Positions 63,341-64,000 of a stretch of DNA of 64,000 bases are shown here, piece after piece (position 1 is the first letter of the stretch; each line of letters begins with the position of its first letter). Under the pieces are notes generated by a model. It did no database searches. It was not told the DNA's origin and worked only from the letters and a program-made list of their open reading frames with translations. A program made the position numbers and the translations under genes. This DNA comes from Clarkia xantiana subsp. parviflora (taxonomy: Eukaryota; Streptophyta; Magnoliopsida; Myrtales; Onagraceae), in contig JAPTYO010000013.1 in the NCBI GenBank assembly GCA_036873135.1, positions 18,287,901-18,351,900 on the forward strand, written 5' to 3'.

Positions 63341-64000
63341 ACATATATAATGTTGCATACATTGGTATGCGGGTTGCTAGAACTTACGCCCTCACCTGAG
63401 TGGCGAGGACTGAGTTCTTTCCAGCGTTCTCCGATTTTACCGGGAAATTACCTTGTTTAGAGTATGTCGACGTTTTACGGTCAACGACCTGTTGTTTCTT
63501 ACTCCTATTCTTTCACTTCCTTTTCTATCCAACAGATGATCCTAACAACTTTTCTGTCCTCTTCCACTTCCAAATTGACCCTATCAATTTCTAATTGAGT
63601 TCTTCCATCTCAATTATTTTCAAGACTGACGCAAAGTCCAGCAGAGAAATACTGACAGTCAGCAGGGTCCTGGTTACTCTCCAGGACTTCGGGAGAACCC
63701 TGATTATGGCCAAAAATTTATCCCATTCTGCCAGCTGACCTTCAGCCTCAAGAGGTTTAACCATGTTGAGGAGGTGGTATACTTTTTCAAGTACACTTAT
63801 GCTATCGCTCTTTAGACTTTCATCCAAAGATGTTATCACTCGGTGCAGCTGAGCTACAATGGAGCTTCCATATTTTAGGAATAAAGCATCCCAGATATCA
63901 TTTGTTACCAGAATATCCTTGTACTTATCTTCAATGTCCTTTGACATTTCAGATAGCAAAATTTCTCTTGCTAATTTTTGATCCTGCACATTTTTCATCC
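63341..64000 (-). pseudogene. gag: copia C3 gag (N-terminus beyond the window)
   Basis: Open from the window edge to 63591: L-A-R-E-I-L-L-S-E-M, I-W-D-A-L-F-L-K-Y-G, S-V-L-E-K-V-Y and L-K-I-I-E-M-E-E, matching C1 gag along its length. A stop follows E-E-L-N. The basic region down to the protease (63341-63590) is frameshifted, and no CX2CX4HX4C knuckle is visible, as in C1. Confidence 0.92.

Larger units (their letters stand above)
58314..64000 (-). mobile_element. Ty1/copia element C3 (5' end beyond the window)
   Basis: Minus-strand relative of C1 and C2: 3' LTR 58314-58900, PPT, 3' UTR, RNase H, RT, linker, SH3, integrase, GAG-pre-integrase, protease, and gag up to the window edge. Every domain is recognisable, and nearly every one has stops or frameshifts. 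Inserted in the linker of the plus-strand copia fragment. The left flank is GTGGT; the right flank is not in view. Confidence 0.92.

Overview
The window is plant nuclear DNA, very probably from a flowering plant. No cellular gene, rRNA, tRNA or CRISPR array could be supported. Almost everything is LTR retrotransposon: at least five Ty1/copia elements (called C1 to C5 here) and four Ty3/gypsy elements of the Tat lineage (G1 to G4). They are nested in one another, and most are broken. The Tat assignment rests on G4, whose pol has a second, archaeal-type RNase H between the first RNase H and the integrase.

Layout, left to right. Bases 1-2497 are the 3' part of copia C1 (minus strand). It is split inside gag by Tat element G1 (minus, 2498-22336, TSD GCTCC). 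G1 is itself split by its close relative G2 (plus, 5588-15744, TSD ATAGC). C1 resumes at 22337 with the N-terminus of gag, a long leader, the PBS and a 5' LTR (24618-25830) that holds a solo LTR (24891-25491). Bases 25831-26582 are leader from an older copia, C5, into which C1 and C2 both appear to have inserted. Copia C2 (minus, 26583-33066) has lost most of its coding region, and its PBS is cut exactly by Tat element G3 (minus, 33067 to about 40345). An AT-rich, gene-poor stretch follows (40346-45289) with a diverged tandem duplication and a (TATAA)n tract. Copia C4 (plus) starts at about 45290. It is separated by Tat element G4 (plus, 46676-56555) from a second plus-strand copia piece (56556-58313). 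That piece is cut by copia C3 (minus, 58314 to past the window end).

The four Tat elements share an architecture, but each keeps different parts. G4 has a complete protease-RT-RNase H-RNase H-integrase ORF that starts about 50 nt after the PBS, where G1 and G2 start gag; G4 has no gag. G1 and G2 keep a gag N-terminus but have no usable pol. G3 keeps a gag C-terminus with a duplicated zinc-knuckle block. Between pol (or its remains) and the 3' LTR, the elements carry tandem arrays of short inverted repeats and an antisense gene with introns. In G4 the antisense reading frame stays open across two GT-AG introns and has a TATA box upstream. The LTRs of all four carry tandem palindromes of about 20 bp in U3. 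The palindrome sequence in G3 is unrelated to that in G1/G2/G4, but its position is the same.

The strongest candidates for something new are the gag-less and pol-less members of one Tat family that share LTRs and PBS, the spliced antisense gene, and the conserved palindrome architecture. All functional claims are inferred from reading the sequence; no alignment or database search was run.
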